A stretch of DNA of 64,000 nt, taken from Ascarosepion bandense (lineage: Eukaryota > Mollusca > Cephalopoda > Sepiida > Sepiidae). Location: positions 292,501-356,500 of the forward strand of contig JBBBDQ010000229.1 of NCBI GenBank assembly GCA_037127315.1, read 5' to 3'. The notes beneath the pieces are model-generated. The model was not told where the DNA came from and ran no database searches. It was given only the letters and a program-made list of their open reading frames with translations. Shown piece after piece: positions 21,352-33,634 of this stretch. The translations under genes and the position numbers were made by a program. The stretch's first letter is position 1, and every line of letters starts with the position of its first letter.

Positions 21352-22359
21352 CTATGTGCCCTGTCCCTTCAGGACGTAGGCGATCATGGATCTCCACGTC
21401 TCCCTATCCCTTGTGGCTCTTAGTATGTTTGCTCCTGTTGCTCCTGGCAACCCCCGTTCCGTCATCCACCTGATCAGGCCCTGCAAATATGTTATCCGCT
21501 GCCTTCCTCTGTCTCTCCTTCCTTCTATCTGACCAGTCAGTATCAGGTTCTCCAGGCTTTCCTTCCTCATTGCATGTCCCAGGAACTTCAGTTGTCTCTT
21601 CCTGATGCTCAGCATCAATTTCCTTTTTGTTGCCATTCTTTCTAACACTTCGTCGTTGCTTGTATGCTCAGTCCACGATATCCGTAGCATCCTTCTGTAG
21701 AACCACATTTCGGCCGCTTCCAGTTTTGTCCTCATTTTCGATGATATTGTCCAGCATTCACAGCCGTACTGAAGAAATGACATCACGTAGCAGTCTAGCA
21801 CTCTTTTCTTCGTTTCTATTGAGATCTTCCTGTGTGTTAGTATTTTGCTCATCTTCTGGAACGCGTCCTTTGCCATGCCAATTCGCCTTCGGATCTCCGT
21901 GTCGCACTTTCCATCTCCTGTTAGAACACTTCCTAGGTACTTAAATTCTTGGACTTGTTTGATTCTGTTATCCCCCACCTGTATTTGGCATTTTGGGTTG
22001 TATCTTTTGCTGATGACCATGCACTCAGTTTTCTTAAAGTTTATTTGTAGTCCCATCTTGTCACTCTCCACTGCTACTTTCTGTATGAGATCTTGCAGTT
22101 TCCTTTCCGTGTCCGCAATCAGTACTGTATCGTCCGCGTATCTTATGTTGTTCAGGTTGTGGCCTCCAATAATAAATCCTGGTGTGTCATCTAGGGTCCT
22201 CAAAATATTCTCGCTGTATAGGTTGAACAAATCCGGTGAAAAGACACAGCCTTGTCTTACGCCTTTTTCTATCTTTGTGTATCTACTGAGGTCGTTACCT
22301 GTCCGTATGCAGGCCGTTTGCTGCCAGTAGAGATTCTTATTACCAAATAGATTAACCAC
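21352..22359 (-). CDS. LINE A reverse transcriptase C-terminal part, open frame
   Basis: An uninterrupted 335-codon frame, the longest in the window. It starts within the fingers/palm of a non-LTR reverse transcriptase: G-V-R-Q-G-C at residues 33-38 and the catalytic Y-A-D-D at 74-77. F-K-Y-L-G-S is at about 139-144, followed by [11 protein letters not shown], the thumb-like M-W-F-Y-R-R-M-L-R, and a conserved basic C-terminus. The N-terminal endonuclease and early RT motifs are missing, so this is a 5'-truncated copy, not a functional element. The residue pattern is RTE-like; clade uncertain. The 3' end runs into a (GAA)n tail at 21340-21352. Confidence 0.9.
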   Translation of the reverse strand: MVNLFGNKNLYWQQTACIRTGNDLSRYTKIEKGVRQGCVFSPDLFNLYSENILRTLDDTPGFIIGGHNLNNIRYADDTVLIADTERKLQDLIQKVAVESDKMGLQINFKKTECMVISKRYNPKCQIQVGDNRIKQVQEFKYLGSVLTGDGKCDTEIRRRIGMAKDAFQKMSKILTHRKISIETKKRVLDCYVMSFLQYGCECWTISSKMRTKLEAAEMWFYRRMLRISWTEHTSNDEVLERMATKRKLMLSIRKRQLKFLGHAMRKESLENLILTGQIEGRRDRGRQRITYLQGLIRWMTERGLPGATGANILRATRDRETWRSMIAYVLKGQGT

Positions 22360-22525
22360 ATTTTACTGCCTGATGTTGGTGTTTAACACTCAAATTTGAT
22401 AGCTATTGATTTGAAGTATGGTATTATTATTATATAAATAATTACCATATACCTATGCTCTACTTTTATATTCAGCACTGACTAAAATTATACATCTAGC
22501 TGCAAAATATTCTTCGTTTAGTAAC

Positions 22526-22527
<2 letters not shown>

Positions 22528-22568
<41 letters not shown>
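22528..22568. repeat. (TA)n microsatellite
   Basis: Pure TA run. Confidence 0.95.
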
Positions 22569-22571
<3 letters not shown>

Positions 22572-22657
22572 AATTGACAGAATAATTTTAAAGTAACAGC
22601 AAATCACTATGTCATAATAGTGCAATTAAACCTGGCTACACTGGGACGCAGCTTCGA

Positions 22658-22663
<6 letters not shown>

Positions 22664-22717
<54 letters not shown>
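22664..22717. repeat. (GA)n microsatellite
   Basis: About 27 GA units. Confidence 0.95.
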
Positions 22718-22719
<2 letters not shown>

Positions 22720-23156
22720 ATAGTCCTTTATATATCTCATATATTCGCAGCTTGAAACAGTTAACTAGCATAAAAAAAAACGTGGCTCTTGACCGAAGGT
22801 CGTGTATTCAGTATACTAAAACTTAAAATAATAATAATATTATTTTGTTTGAAAATCTTATAGATATTTTTCAATCTACAGGGATTTCTACATAAATAAA
22901 AAAAAACACAGGAACCATATGTGCTTTCTAATTGACGTAGCAGTATTCGCTAATTGCAATGTATCTTTGAATATCTTCAAAAGACTATTAAAATATAAGG
23001 ATCTTGTAGTGGAAATCTAAGAAACGCGACACATAAGGACATCAACATTTCCAGTTGTAGTTTCGGTCCTTGTATTAATTGAATATTTATTTCGATAGAT
23101 TCATTGGCATGATTCCTGATAGCAATGCATTAAAGAAATACCAAAGAGTTAATTGA
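22718..23156. other. No recognisable feature
   Basis: AT-rich sequence without shared repeats. Confidence 0.5.
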
Positions 23157-23201
23157 TATATATATATATATATATATATACTTTGTAGTTAGTACAATGT
23201 T

Positions 23202-23237
<36 letters not shown>
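23157..23237. repeat. Two (TA)n arrays
   Basis: TA runs at about 23157-23180 and 23207-23236, separated by unique sequence. Confidence 0.9.
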
Positions 23238-23241
<4 letters not shown>

Positions 23242-23373
23242 TTCGTGGTTCTTACCTCATTTCACCTGTTTTGGAAAATTTTCTAATTGTGGTATATTTA
23301 TTAACAAAAGTGATGAAAGCATAAACACAAAAAAATGAATAAAAATATATTAATATATAGATAGATAACACTA

Positions 23374-23700
23374 ATTACATTATTCGGACTATTGTATACA
23401 TCTTGGTTGCCATTTGTACGAAGTTTTGGCCGTTGTTTTTTCTGGGATTCTTCGGGTGCTAACTATTTCTAACCGAACCCTTTATTGCCATCACTAGGGT
23501 ATATCATTTGCATTTCTTGTGCAAAGCACTTTTGCACCCCAGTGATCGTAATAAAGTGTTCGTTTCAAAATTCCTAGCACCTGAAGAAGGCTGGAGCGTA
23601 CAATACCAGAAACGTCGTTCAAATGGCAACCAATGGAAGGAGACAATAGTCCGAATAATGTAAATAGTGTAAATACTACCTCATCTCAGAAATATAGACA
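23374..23700. mobile_element. Family E inverted-repeat element
   Basis: The left end (about 23374-23425) and the reverse complement of about 23600-23665 match. Its interior differs from the 4861 copy and contains a CTGAAGA...GAAACGTC stretch at about 23581-23616. The right flank ends in the shared ATAGACAAT block. Confidence 0.65.
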
Positions 23701-23703
23701 ATA

Positions 23704-23830
23704 GTCAGTTAAGTGCCATACGTGATACAAGCTTAAGCAGCCATGTTTCGAAAGAGAAATGTCTACTGGGTAGATTTTCTCGCAGTAGGTTGCCATTACT
23801 TTCAGCAGTAGGTTGTCATTATTTTCTGTA
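23704..23830 (-). mobile_element. S1 SINE fragment
   Basis: Only the S1 3' half is present, on the minus strand, directly after the family E copy. The promoter boxes are missing. Confidence 0.75.
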
Positions 23831-24758
23831 TATTTTAGTGATTTAATTAAATTTTCATAAAAGAAAAATTATCTTAAACGGCGGGATAGGGCAGTAGTTA
23901 CGAAGCCAATATACATGAAGCTTGAATTATTCATTTTCGCGAAGAATTCTCCAAACGCAAGTATCTTAAACATAGTTTGGGCTTGAATTCAAACGAAGCA
24001 GCCTATTTTTTTGTTTGAATCCTTAAAATAATAGTCTTTTGAAATGTGATGAATATAACGAATAAAAATCTATAATAAAAAAGATTAGGAGTAATTATAA
24101 GTAATTTTCTTTTCTATAATTTTCTTTTCATGTCAACTGCTCTCACGAGAATTTTCTCTGGTACCCCGTGTACGTGAATTTAAGTGAAATACTAGAATGG
24201 CATCTAGATCCCAGATTTTACCGCTGAAATAGATAAATTCAACCGCCTCTTATACGCTAACAGTTTATTTTTTGGACTTCTCGCATGTTAATCTCCCTTT
24301 CATTTACTTGTTTTTCTGATAGCTACAATTTAAATGTAATAAATTGCCATCTTCTACATTCTTGAATACTATTCAGCTTTTTATCCTTTCTTCAATACCC
24401 ACTGTACTCAATTTTTTTTCTTACTGCAACCCCCTAGGAGACCAATATGCCAACTGCAAGTCAGAGAATATAAAATAAAACAAGTAACAACTTCAAATAC
24501 CTGGGAAATGTTTTGACAGAGTGTTGTGGATCCGGGGGAATGGGGTTCGCACAAATAAATGAACAACGACCAGTAATTGAGATAGAAAATAAGTTTAAGG
24601 ATACAGACTTGAATGAAGGTTAGTAGTCCAAGAATGCGGGTTAGTAAAATATATATGTACAAGTCTCTGGAGGGGAAGCCGTAGTATACTGAGTATGTCC
24701 GCGTCGGAAGCTGACAGGTCCCGCGTAATAATCTTCTCGATGAGTGGAGCACAGACCT
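23831..24758. other. No recognisable feature
   Basis: AT-rich to 24470. The part from 24480 to 24758 is more balanced, but its minus-strand open frame (114 codons) shows no known motif. Confidence 0.4.
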
Positions 24759-25550
24759 TTTTTTTTAAATCGTGTCACCCCAAGCAAGGCATTCCACTGC
24801 CACTATAGCGCAGGGCGTTACATAGAGGCAGTGGGTATAGGAAATGTCAGAAGTAGGGTGATAGACGACTTAGGATGTACATAGGGAGAGAGTTGGAGAG
24901 AGTGGGTGTGAGTTAGTGCGTAAGGAGGTGTATATTGACCTTACATTTAAACTCCTGGAGGTTGTAGCCGTCGGGGAAGCAAGCATGAGGTAGGGAATTC
25001 CACAGGCGGGAAGTGCGAGGAAAGAAGCTGTTGGAGTAGAAATTGCGGTTATATTTCATCAGTTTCACCGTAAAAGGGTGGGACTTAATTGCCAATCTAG
25101 TATCTCGTGCAAATTCACATCTAGGGGGCACCAGTGATTTAAGTTCGTCAGAGCAGAAGCCATGAAAGTATTTATAGAAGAGGCACAGGAAAGCCACGTC
25201 ACGCCGGTGGGAGAGACACTGCAGGCGGTCAGCCAAGTCGGTATCAATCACATTACAGATTCTTCGCTGTATTTTGTCAAGAACCCCGAGGAGAATAGAA
25301 GGGGCATCCGACCAGATGTGGCAGCAGTACTCAATACACGGGCGGATGGTGGATTTATATACTTGCAGGATACATTCAGGCGGAAAGAATTTCCGGGCCC
25401 TGCACAGAGAGACGACTTTCATAGCTGCGGATTTAGCAATGGATTCGACGTAGTCATTCCACTTGAGGTCCGCTGAGAGTGTCAGGCCAAGCAGGCGTAG
25501 TGATTTACTCTCTGGGAGGCAAGCCTATTCCATGCTAATGGGAGGGAGCT
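24759..25550 (-). pseudogene. LINE B reverse transcriptase C-terminus and 3' UTR
   Basis: Minus strand. A 169-codon frame at 24913-25422 carries I-Y/V-Y-K-S-T-I-R-P-C-I-E-Y-C-C-H, L-D-K-I-Q-R-R-I-C, S-H-R-R-D-V-A, L-F-Y-K-Y-F-H-G, R-L-W-N-S-L-P and the conserved C-terminus. The 3' UTR (24759-24912) ends with hairpin GGCA/TGCC (24788-24801) and an A-tract. The copy is 5'-truncated: fingers, palm and YADD are missing. Confidence 0.9.
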
Positions 25551-25639
25551 ACTATGAACTATATGAAAACGTGGTATTTTCTCGTCTCGCTTCTACAGCA
25601 GTAGTATAAGTATACACTGGACGAGTCCCGTCTTTATAA

Positions 25640-26246
25640 AAAGGGAGAACTTCACAACACAGAGGATGGAAAATGCCACATGGAGATCCAAAGACGCATT
25701 GGCATGGCCAAAGACGCATTTCAGAAGCTAACTAGAGTACTGAAAGACAAGAAATATCATGAGAAAAAAAGAAAAGAGTGCTTCATTGCTACGTAATATC
25801 TGTCCTTCTGTATGGAAGTGAATGCTGGACAGTCTCATCAAAGATGAAGGAGAGGCTTGAGGTATAAGAAATGTGGTTTTACAGAAGGATACTGAGGTTA
25901 CCCTGGACAGAGCACGTGTGCAACGATGAGGTGTTGGAAAGGATGCAAACGAGAATAAAATTGATACTAAATATCAGGAAGAAACAAATGAGGTTCTTGA
26001 GACACGTAATGAGGAAGGAGGGTCTGGAGAACCTAATACTCACAGGTCGGATAAATGAAAGAAGATCCAGGGAAAAGCAGCGAGAGACGTATTTTTTAGG
26101 TCTGAGCAAATGGTTCACGGAGAAGGGCTTGGAAGAGATACCAAGAACGAATTTATAGAGAGCGACAAGAGTCGGAGCCAAGTGGAAGTCTATGAACGCC
26201 TACGCCCTGAAGAGACAAGAAGACAAGAGACATGAGGAAGAAGAAC
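25640..26246 (+). pseudogene. LINE A C-terminal fragment
   Basis: Starts just before the E-D-G-K-C-x-M-E-I-Q-R-R-I block and continues to the A-Y-A-L-K end with a GAAGAA tail. A frame covering 25871-26158 is open, with frameshifts before and after it. Confidence 0.9.
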
Positions 26247-26297
26247 CCCTGCACTTTAGTGGTGGTCTCACCTTGCTTTGGGTGAAATAAAAAATAT
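26247..26297 (+). mobile_element. LINE B 3' terminal stub
   Basis: Only the last 50 bp of LINE B, with hairpin GGTG-GTCT-CACC (26261-26272) and an A-rich end, abutting the LINE A tail. Confidence 0.7.
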
Positions 26298-26492
26298 TTC
26301 AATTTTCTAGGTTTCTAAAAATAAAAATAAAAACATCATAAAATTCTATTATTAATCAAATAACGTTATAATTTCGGTTGAAGCGATGTTGTTGATGTAC
26401 GACTGTAATTTCTTATGAACTTATTTACTTGCTGTTGCGATGCCGAAACAAGAAATACTCAGACGATGGTGAAAATGTAAGTTAGTTGACAG

Positions 26493-27194
26493 AACTCATC
26501 TCTCTCTCTCTCTCTCTCCATCTCCATCTCTCTCTTTCCATTTCCATCTATCTCTCTCCATCTCTCTCTTTCCATCTCCATCTTCATCTATCTCACTCCA
26601 TCTCCATCTCTCTTTTTCCATCTCCATCTCCATCTATCTCTCTCCATCTCCATCTACCTCCCTCCAGCTCCATCTCTCTCTTTCCATCTCCATCTCCATC
26701 TATCTCTCTCCATCTTCATCTCTCTCTCCATCTCCATCTCTCTCTTTCCATCTCTCCCTCTCCATCTCTCTCTTTCCATCTCTCTCTCTCCATCTATCTC
26801 TCTCCATCTCCATCTCTCTCTCTCCATCTCCATCTATCTCTCTCCATCTCCATCTCTCTCTTTCCATCTCCATCTCCATCTCTCTCTTTCCATCTCCATC
26901 TCTCTCTTTCCATCTCCATCTCCATCTCTCTCCTTCTCCATCTATCTCTCTCCATCTCTCTCTTTCCATCTCCATCTCCATCTATCTCTCTCCATCTCCA
27001 TCTATCTCTCTCCATCTCCATCTCTCTCTTTCCATCTCCATCTCTCTCTTTCCATCTTCATTTCCATCTATCTCTCTCCATCTCCATCTCTCTCTTTCCA
27101 TCTTCATCCCCATCTATCTTTCTCCATCTCCCTCTCTCCATCTCCATCTCTCTCTTTTCATCTTCATCTCCATCTATCTCTCTCTCTCTCTCTG
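26493..27194. repeat. 0.7-kb pyrimidine minisatellite (CATCTCTCTC-like)
   Basis: Irregular repeats of CATCTC, TCTC and TTTC on the plus strand. Both strands appear open (Leu/Ser/His on plus, Glu/Arg/Met on minus) purely because of composition; not a gene. Confidence 0.95.
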
Positions 27195-27514
27195 GAGGCA
27201 GAACGTTAGATACATGAACAAACCAAACTGATAAACACTTAGCGGAGTCTGAGAACCTCATCACTCTTACAAAGACTCGTTTATTTCAAAGGTCAAATCT
27301 GAACCTTGGAAATAAAGAGGCGATCGTAGAACTTTCGCTGCTTCTAATTCTTGAATTATTTTTAGAAAAATACTATTTCTGATGTTGATAGTAATTCTTA
27401 AATCTGCCACTTCGCTTTCGATACAATGCAATTTTCGTTGCAACACTGGTTCTCACAAGATCACCTAATTTAGGTTACATCGGGCCTGCTCAGTACCAAG
27501 ATATGTGACCGGCT
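27195..27514. other. No recognisable feature
   Basis: Short unique stretch between the minisatellite and a LINE B copy. Confidence 0.5.
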
Positions 27515-28310
27515 TTAATTCTTTTTTAATCGTTTCACCCCAAGTAAGGCGGTACCGCCACTGATGCGCAAGCGGCTACAAAAAGGTAAAAGTTTAGTCA
27601 GGAGGAGAGTGAAGAGAAAGACGAACCAGTTACAGGGGGGTGTAAGAGAAAGAGCAAGAGAAAGATGGAAACACAGTTGTGAAGACAGTTGCGAAGGTAG
27701 AGAGAAAAGCAAAGAACAAGATATACGGGGTGATGTAGAAAGGACGGGAGTCAAGTGGATAAAAGATTGGTATTGACATAACATCTAAATTCTTGGGATT
27801 TGTAGCCGCCAGGAAAGCAAGTATATGGAAAAGAGTTCAACCAGCGGAAAGTGCGAGAAAAGAAGCTGGTGGAGTAGAATTGTCAGATGCATTTAATTGA
27901 TCTAACTGTAAATGAGTGGGACCTTGTTGCCAGTCTAGTTGCACGAGTAAATTCTTGAGGAGGGGCACCAGTGACCTAAGTTCTTCGGAGCAGAAGCTAT
28001 GAAAATATTTCTAGAAGAGACAGAGGGAAGCCACATCTCACTGGTGAGAAAGTGGCTCGAGTCAAGCTGCCATGTCGGAACCAATCACATTACTGATTCT
28101 CTTTTGGAGCCTGTCGAGAACACTGAGACGAACAACTGGAACCCTGTTTATAAATAATAGCAGTAATCTATGCACGAATGGATGGTTGATTTGTATATGT
28201 GCAAGATGGATTCAAACTTCCTGGCCCGACGCAGTGACCCAGCCTTCCTAGCAGAGGATTTAGCTATTGACTCAATGTAATGTTTCCATTTGACCAGGTA
28301 CTGTACGCTT
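27515..28310 (-). pseudogene. LINE B fragment, decayed
   Basis: Minus-strand tail with hairpin GGCG/CGCC (27548-27559), then a degraded version of the LINE B C-terminus up to K-W-K-H-Y-I-E-S-I-A-K-S (about 28285-28250) and I-Y-K-S-T-I-H (about 28190). Multiple frameshifts. Confidence 0.85.
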
Positions 28311-28837
28311 AGATGTATGGGTGGTGTAAAGGCTAAGAGCTCGGACTTAAAAAAATCAATCGGGTTCAATATATTCACTTAAACACAAAAACTAAGAGAA
28401 AGGGTATTAATCCATATCTACTTCTATCAACTATGAGTTAATTAGTAAGACATGCATCACTAAATCAACTTCAAAGACTATTACCCACTAAAATTATTTA
28501 TGACATTAAAAAAGATGCACAAGTTTTTATAAGCCCTAAAACAGAAACAAATCACTTTACAAACTTGTTTTCACAGAAATATATTATGTTTAATATCAGT
28601 ATTTAATATTTACTTCGATGTAGTATCATATAAGTATTGCAACTGTTATCAAATCAAATACAATAGAGTTCGTTATAGCATAAAAGAATGTTGTACGATG
28701 TTTGTTTGTTTTCCGATGTGTATTCGTTTTCGACCAAGGTCATATTATGTATGGCCTGGGGCGTACGTGTGGGTAGAGACGAAAAAGTTTTAGTTCCTTT
28801 GGCTTTTCCCTATGACCACGGATAATCATTCCTGCAG
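28311..28837. other. No recognisable feature
   Basis: AT-rich sequence ahead of the satellite. Confidence 0.5.
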
Positions 28838-31750
28838 CAATATTAAGATAGATTCTAGTGGAAATGATTACGCCACCGGCATCAGGAAATAAATCTCAAT
28901 CTCTCATTCCTAATGTAAACAAGAAATGCAGTTTTATAAAAAATGAGCATGAAACTGACATCAGGAAACATGCTATTCTTGTTGCAAGGGAACCGTACAG
29001 TCTAGCTTACATGAGGCAAAGAAAAAGAAATAGCTACGACACTAAAATTACAAGTTTAACTGATTCAGTCTTGGAGAAATGAGCACGAGATATGTATCAC
29101 AAATCATAAATGATCCTCTAATTTTTTGTGCAAGGGAACCGTACAGTCTAGCTTACATGAGGCAAAGAAAAAGAAATAGCTACGACACTACAATTACAAG
29201 TTTAACTGATTCAGTCTTGTAGAAATGAGCACGAGATATGTATCACGAATCAGAAATGATCCTCTCATTTTTAGTGCAAGGGAACTGTACAGTCTAGCTA
29301 ACATGAGGCAAAGAAAAAGAAATAGCTACGACACTAAAATTACAAGTTTAACTGATTCAGTCTTGGAGAAATGAGCACGAGATATGTATCACAAATCATA
29401 AATGATCCTCTAATTTTTTGTGCAAGGGAACCGTACAGTCTAGCTTACATGAGGCAAAGAAAAAGAAATAGCTACGACACTACAATTACAAGTTTAACTG
29501 ATTCAGTCTTGTAGAAATGAGCACGAGATATGTATCACGAATCAGAAATGATCCTCTCATTTTTAGTGCAAGGGAACTGTACAGTCTAGCTAACATGAGG
29601 CAAAGAAAAAGAAATAGCTACGACACTAAAATTACAAGTTTAACTGATTCAGTCTTGGAGAAATGAGCACGAGATATGTATCACAAATCATAAATGATCC
29701 TCTAATTTTTTGTGCAAGGGAACCGTACAGTCTAGCTTACATGAGGCAAAGAAAAAGAAATAGCTACGACACTACAATTACAAGTTTAACTGATTCAGTC
29801 TTGTAGAAATGAGCACGAGATATGTATCACGAATCAGAAATGATCCTCTCATTTTTAGTGCAAGGGAACTGTACAGTCTAGCTACCATGAGGCAAAGAAA
29901 AAGAAATAGCTACGACACTAAAATTACAAGTTTAACCGATTCAGTCTTGTAGAAACAAGCACGAGATATGTATCACGAATCAGCCCTGATCCTCTCATTT
30001 CTGTTACAAGGGAAACGCACAGTCTAGTGTATATGAAACAAAGAAAAAGAAATAGCCCCAACTCTAGTTTAACTCATTCAGTCTTGTAGAAATGAGCACA
30101 GATAAGTATCTCGAATCAGCCCCGATCCTCTCATTCTTAGTGAAAGGGAACTGTACAGTCTAGCGTATATGAGGCAAGGCAAAGAAAACAGCTACAACTT
30201 TAAAATTTCTACTTTAACCTAGTGATTCCGTTTTGTGGAATTGAGCACGAGATAGACATTAGTAATTAGCCTAAACTGCCCCGTTCTTAGTGCAAAATAA
30301 ATGCTTAGATGAAAGGTTCAGGAAAGAAATCGCCCCGACTCTACCATCGCTAGTGTAACCAAGAAAATCAATGTTGTGGAAAGGATCAGGCAACTGGAAC
30401 AAGCAATTAAACCTGACCTCTAATTTTTGGTGAAAAGAAGAAGCGCATTATAATAAATATCCTCGACTGTCCAAATATCAGTGTAGCCAAGTGATGCAGT
30501 CTGTTTGAAAAGAGTAACGCCACTGGGATCTGGAATTAGCACGACCCGTTGTCATTGCAACGGAATTGTACAGTCTAGCGGGTAAGAGACACAGCAGAAA
30601 AAATAGCCAAAACTTTTCGAGTAATCGTATAAACAAATTATGCAGTTTTGTGGAAGCTGAATTAGAAGCGATTCACTTTTGTAAAAACTGGGCACGCCAC
30701 TGATATCAGAAATTAATTTTAACGCTCCAATTCTTAATGTAAAAAAGTCGCGTAGGCAAGCGGATATGAAGCATAGTAAAAGAAATAGCCCCGATTTTAC
30801 CATTACTAATGTAACCAAGAGATTCACTCCTGTGGAAAGTGGGCACTCCACTTGAAACAGGAATTAACCCTGACATTCCCATTTTTAGTGCAAATGAGCT
30901 ATGCAACCTAGTTGATAGGAAAAACTGCAAATGAAATTTTCCCGTCGTTACCATTACTAGTGTAAGCGAGTTATTTTTTTAATTAAAGGAGCACGTTACT
31001 GTCATCAGTAAGTAAACCTGACACTCCATTCTTTGCAGCTTCTACGCAATTTGGTGGATGAGAAGCACAGCATAGAAAATAGCCCTGGCTCTCCTATTAC
31101 TAGGCTAAACAAGAGATGCTACCTTGTGAAAAGCTGTCACGAAACTAGCATAAGTAACTCGTCTTGAATCTCCAATTCTTTGTGCGACAGAACAGTGCAG
31201 TCTATCGGGTAAGATTCATAGGTAAGAATAGAGCAATCATTGCTCTATTACGAGTGTAAACAAGAGAGGCGGTTTTGTCGAAAGTGAGCAAGACACTGGC
31301 ATCAAGAATTAGACACGACTCTCACTTTCCTTTCTTAGTGTAAATGAGGCATAGGGTTTGGCCGATAAGATGCATAGCAAAATAAAAAAATACAAAAATA
31401 AAAAATAAACACGTCTCTTCCATTTTAAGATTAACAAAGTTATTCAGTCTTCGAAAAAATAAGCACGTCGCTGGCATCTGGAATTAGTCCTGACCATCCC
31501 ATTTTTATTCCAAAGGATCTGCACAGTCCAGAATGCAAGAAGCACAGCGCAAGAATAGCTCGCTTCTTCCATTAAGGTACAACCAAGGAATGCCGTCTAC
31601 TAGAAATGGACACACTACTAGTATCAGTAATTATCCCTGACCCTACCATTTTCAGTGTAAGAAGAACCACACGGTCTAGCGGATAAAGGCACAACAAAGA
31701 AGATATACTGGACACTGCAACTACTAGTCTAACCAACAGATGCAGTATTT
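28838..31750. repeat. 146-bp satellite array, about 20 units
   Basis: A GCAAGGGAA-like landmark recurs at 28984, 29130, 29276, 29422, 29568, 29714, 29860 and 30006, spaced exactly 146 bp. Diverged units continue to about 31750, spaced 125-182 bp. Units alternate in type from 29130 to 29860, so the young core is a 292-bp dimeric higher-order repeat; 29130-29421 and 29422-29713 look identical. No coding capacity is conserved. Confidence 0.95.
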
Positions 31751-31853
31751 TAGCACTAATAAACATATAAAAAAGTATTTGGCTGTTAGAGCGGCCAAAC
31801 TGATAAAGAAAACGGCCAGAATGAATTTGAAATCCTCATATAGAACCACACAT

Positions 31854-32150
31854 GTGACACTATCTGCCGGCTGGTTGGTTGGTTGGTTGTTCGCTGGTTC
31901 GGGAACGGAGCCTGCTGCGATGATGTCGAAACGGTACCAGTTATGTCGACGCTTTCGGGCGGCTGGTCGTGATGATCTCGCCACAGAAGCTAGTCCTCAA
32001 TACATCTATTACAACAACAGACCTACTGACCACTCTGTGATTTGATCTCAGAAAGTCACGTTGTGTAAACCCGGTAACCGTATTTCTACCAGATCCAGAC
32101 CGGACACTTGTGTACACTTGTGGTTAAAATAAAACAGTTACGGCACCAAA
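31854..32150 (+). repeat. Possible solo LTR
   Basis: GC-richer stretch beginning TGTGACACTATCTG, with a (GGTT)n patch and AATAAA near its right end. This composition is reminiscent of an LTR. No second copy exists in the window, and no TG...CA boundary is proved. The plus-strand frame at 31740-32045 has no recognised domain. Confidence 0.25.
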
Positions 32151-33036
32151 AAAGAAAACAAATTAAATAATTGAACAAAGCGAAGATACCCGGATGAGTT
32201 ACGGAAGAAAGTTTTTATAAAGAAAAAAAATTAGTAATTACAGGAGCAGAAAAATAGAATTGTCGGAATGCCAGTTTACAACGGAGAGAGAATTCATTTT
32301 CAAAATATCAGAGCTTTCAAATCTTCAACTTTTAAAACAACAAAGTTCTTTCGGGTTCTTATCGGAGCTTAACGGAATATACCGAGTTAGAGACGGCTAA
32401 TGATGGCGACGCTAAGGGCTGTTTTTCCATGTGTCTCGAAGGTCTCTCTCCGAATCTCTGATTTTTCTTGCTGAGTCTCCACTTTTATAACCATCCCCAA
32501 CCCTCTTGGGGGATCTTGCCGACTCAAAGCTTTTAACCAATGAAATTATTTTCCACCCACACGATTTTACGGGGAGACATGTCTCGACGAATGAAATATC
32601 AACAACTCACATGACGTAATGTCTTTCTGTCGTCTCTCTTCTTCAATTAAATGATTCTCAGGTTTTCGATTTTATTATATGTTCCCATGAATAATTGTTG
32701 AGGATTTAACCCTAGCTGACCTCATCAAGTAAGCTCTGATATTTTGTTATGGCTACTGCCATATTACAAGCTTCTACCTGAGCCAAAACAATTCGTTTCG
32801 TATATGAAAAAGAAAGAAAATCATATTTCTCTTTTTTTTTTCAAATTATCAGAAAATTTCTCTATTCCCCGGATTTTACAAGTACACGATAGTATTAAAA
32901 ATAGTTGTTTACATAGGCTCACATCGCGGATTACAATAAAGCACAACTAATAATAACACTAATATTAATTTCTCTCTCTCCGTTGCATTAAACCAAATAA
33001 AAAAAGAATATATCGCCGCTTAGATGTGGCACAAGG
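32151..33036. other. No recognisable gene
   Basis: Includes a CT-rich, fairly GC-balanced stretch at 32400-32640 with a CCAAT near 32535. No repeat partner was found. Confidence 0.4.
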
Positions 33037-33136
33037 CCGAAAGTATGGGACACCCAGTGAGAATCGAACTCACTACACAGTTGTAATAGGTTCTAGAAAG
33101 GCAATGTTTCTAACCATTACACCACACCGAGGTGCC
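33037..33136 (-). mobile_element. S3 tRNA-like repeat
   Basis: On the minus strand it starts GGCACCTCGG. The A box TGGTGTAATGG fits TRGYNNARNGG, and the B-box-like AGTTCGATTCT lies about 55 nt later. A second copy is at 63823-63921. It does not fold as a normal tRNA; probably a short SINE or tRNA-derived repeat. Confidence 0.65.
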
Positions 33137-33634
33137 AAAACATTAGATATGAGTTCATCTAACACTTTAGTTTATGTTCTACGTCCCACAAAAAAGTAAA
33201 TAAATAAATAAACTTTTTTTAACATCAAAGCTATTGAAAAAAGTATTCTTATTTTAACGAAACTTCGAAACTAAATCGAAGGTTGTGTTTCAAGGAAAAG
33301 AATATATAGATCTAAACTTATTTATAAATGGAACTTGGTCTCTCTGTGTGCGCGTCCGTTACCTATAGACTCCGAAACAGCTGAACCAATTTTCTTAAAA
33401 ATTGACACAGTTGTACTATAAGCGTCTGCTCTTAGCTAGGTTTTGTGTCGAGGTAACCCGGATAAATATCGAAAATCGATAATCGAAAAACTCGGGTTAT
33501 AGAAGGAGTGGTCCGATTTTAATCAAATTTGATACACTCATAGACAAAGACGTAAGAAACGATATTCAGAAGTTTCAAGGTTGCAGTTCTTGAAATAGTG
33601 CAGAAAATCTATAAGATATATATATATATATATT

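Noticed and set aside
21627..22330. Plus-strand frames of 105 and 161 codons
   Set aside because: Antisense to the clear LINE A reverse transcriptase on the minus strand.
26486..27217. 243-codon plus-strand open frame and long minus-strand frames
   Set aside because: They are translations of a CATCTC/TCTC minisatellite; openness comes from composition.
28838..31750. CRISPR-like array because of regular spacing
   Set aside because: Whole 146-bp units repeat with no unique spacers, in a eukaryotic repeat-rich sequence; it is a satellite.
33037..33136. Functional tRNA gene
   Set aside because: A and B boxes are present, but the rest does not form the four tRNA arms, and a second diverged copy exists at 63823.
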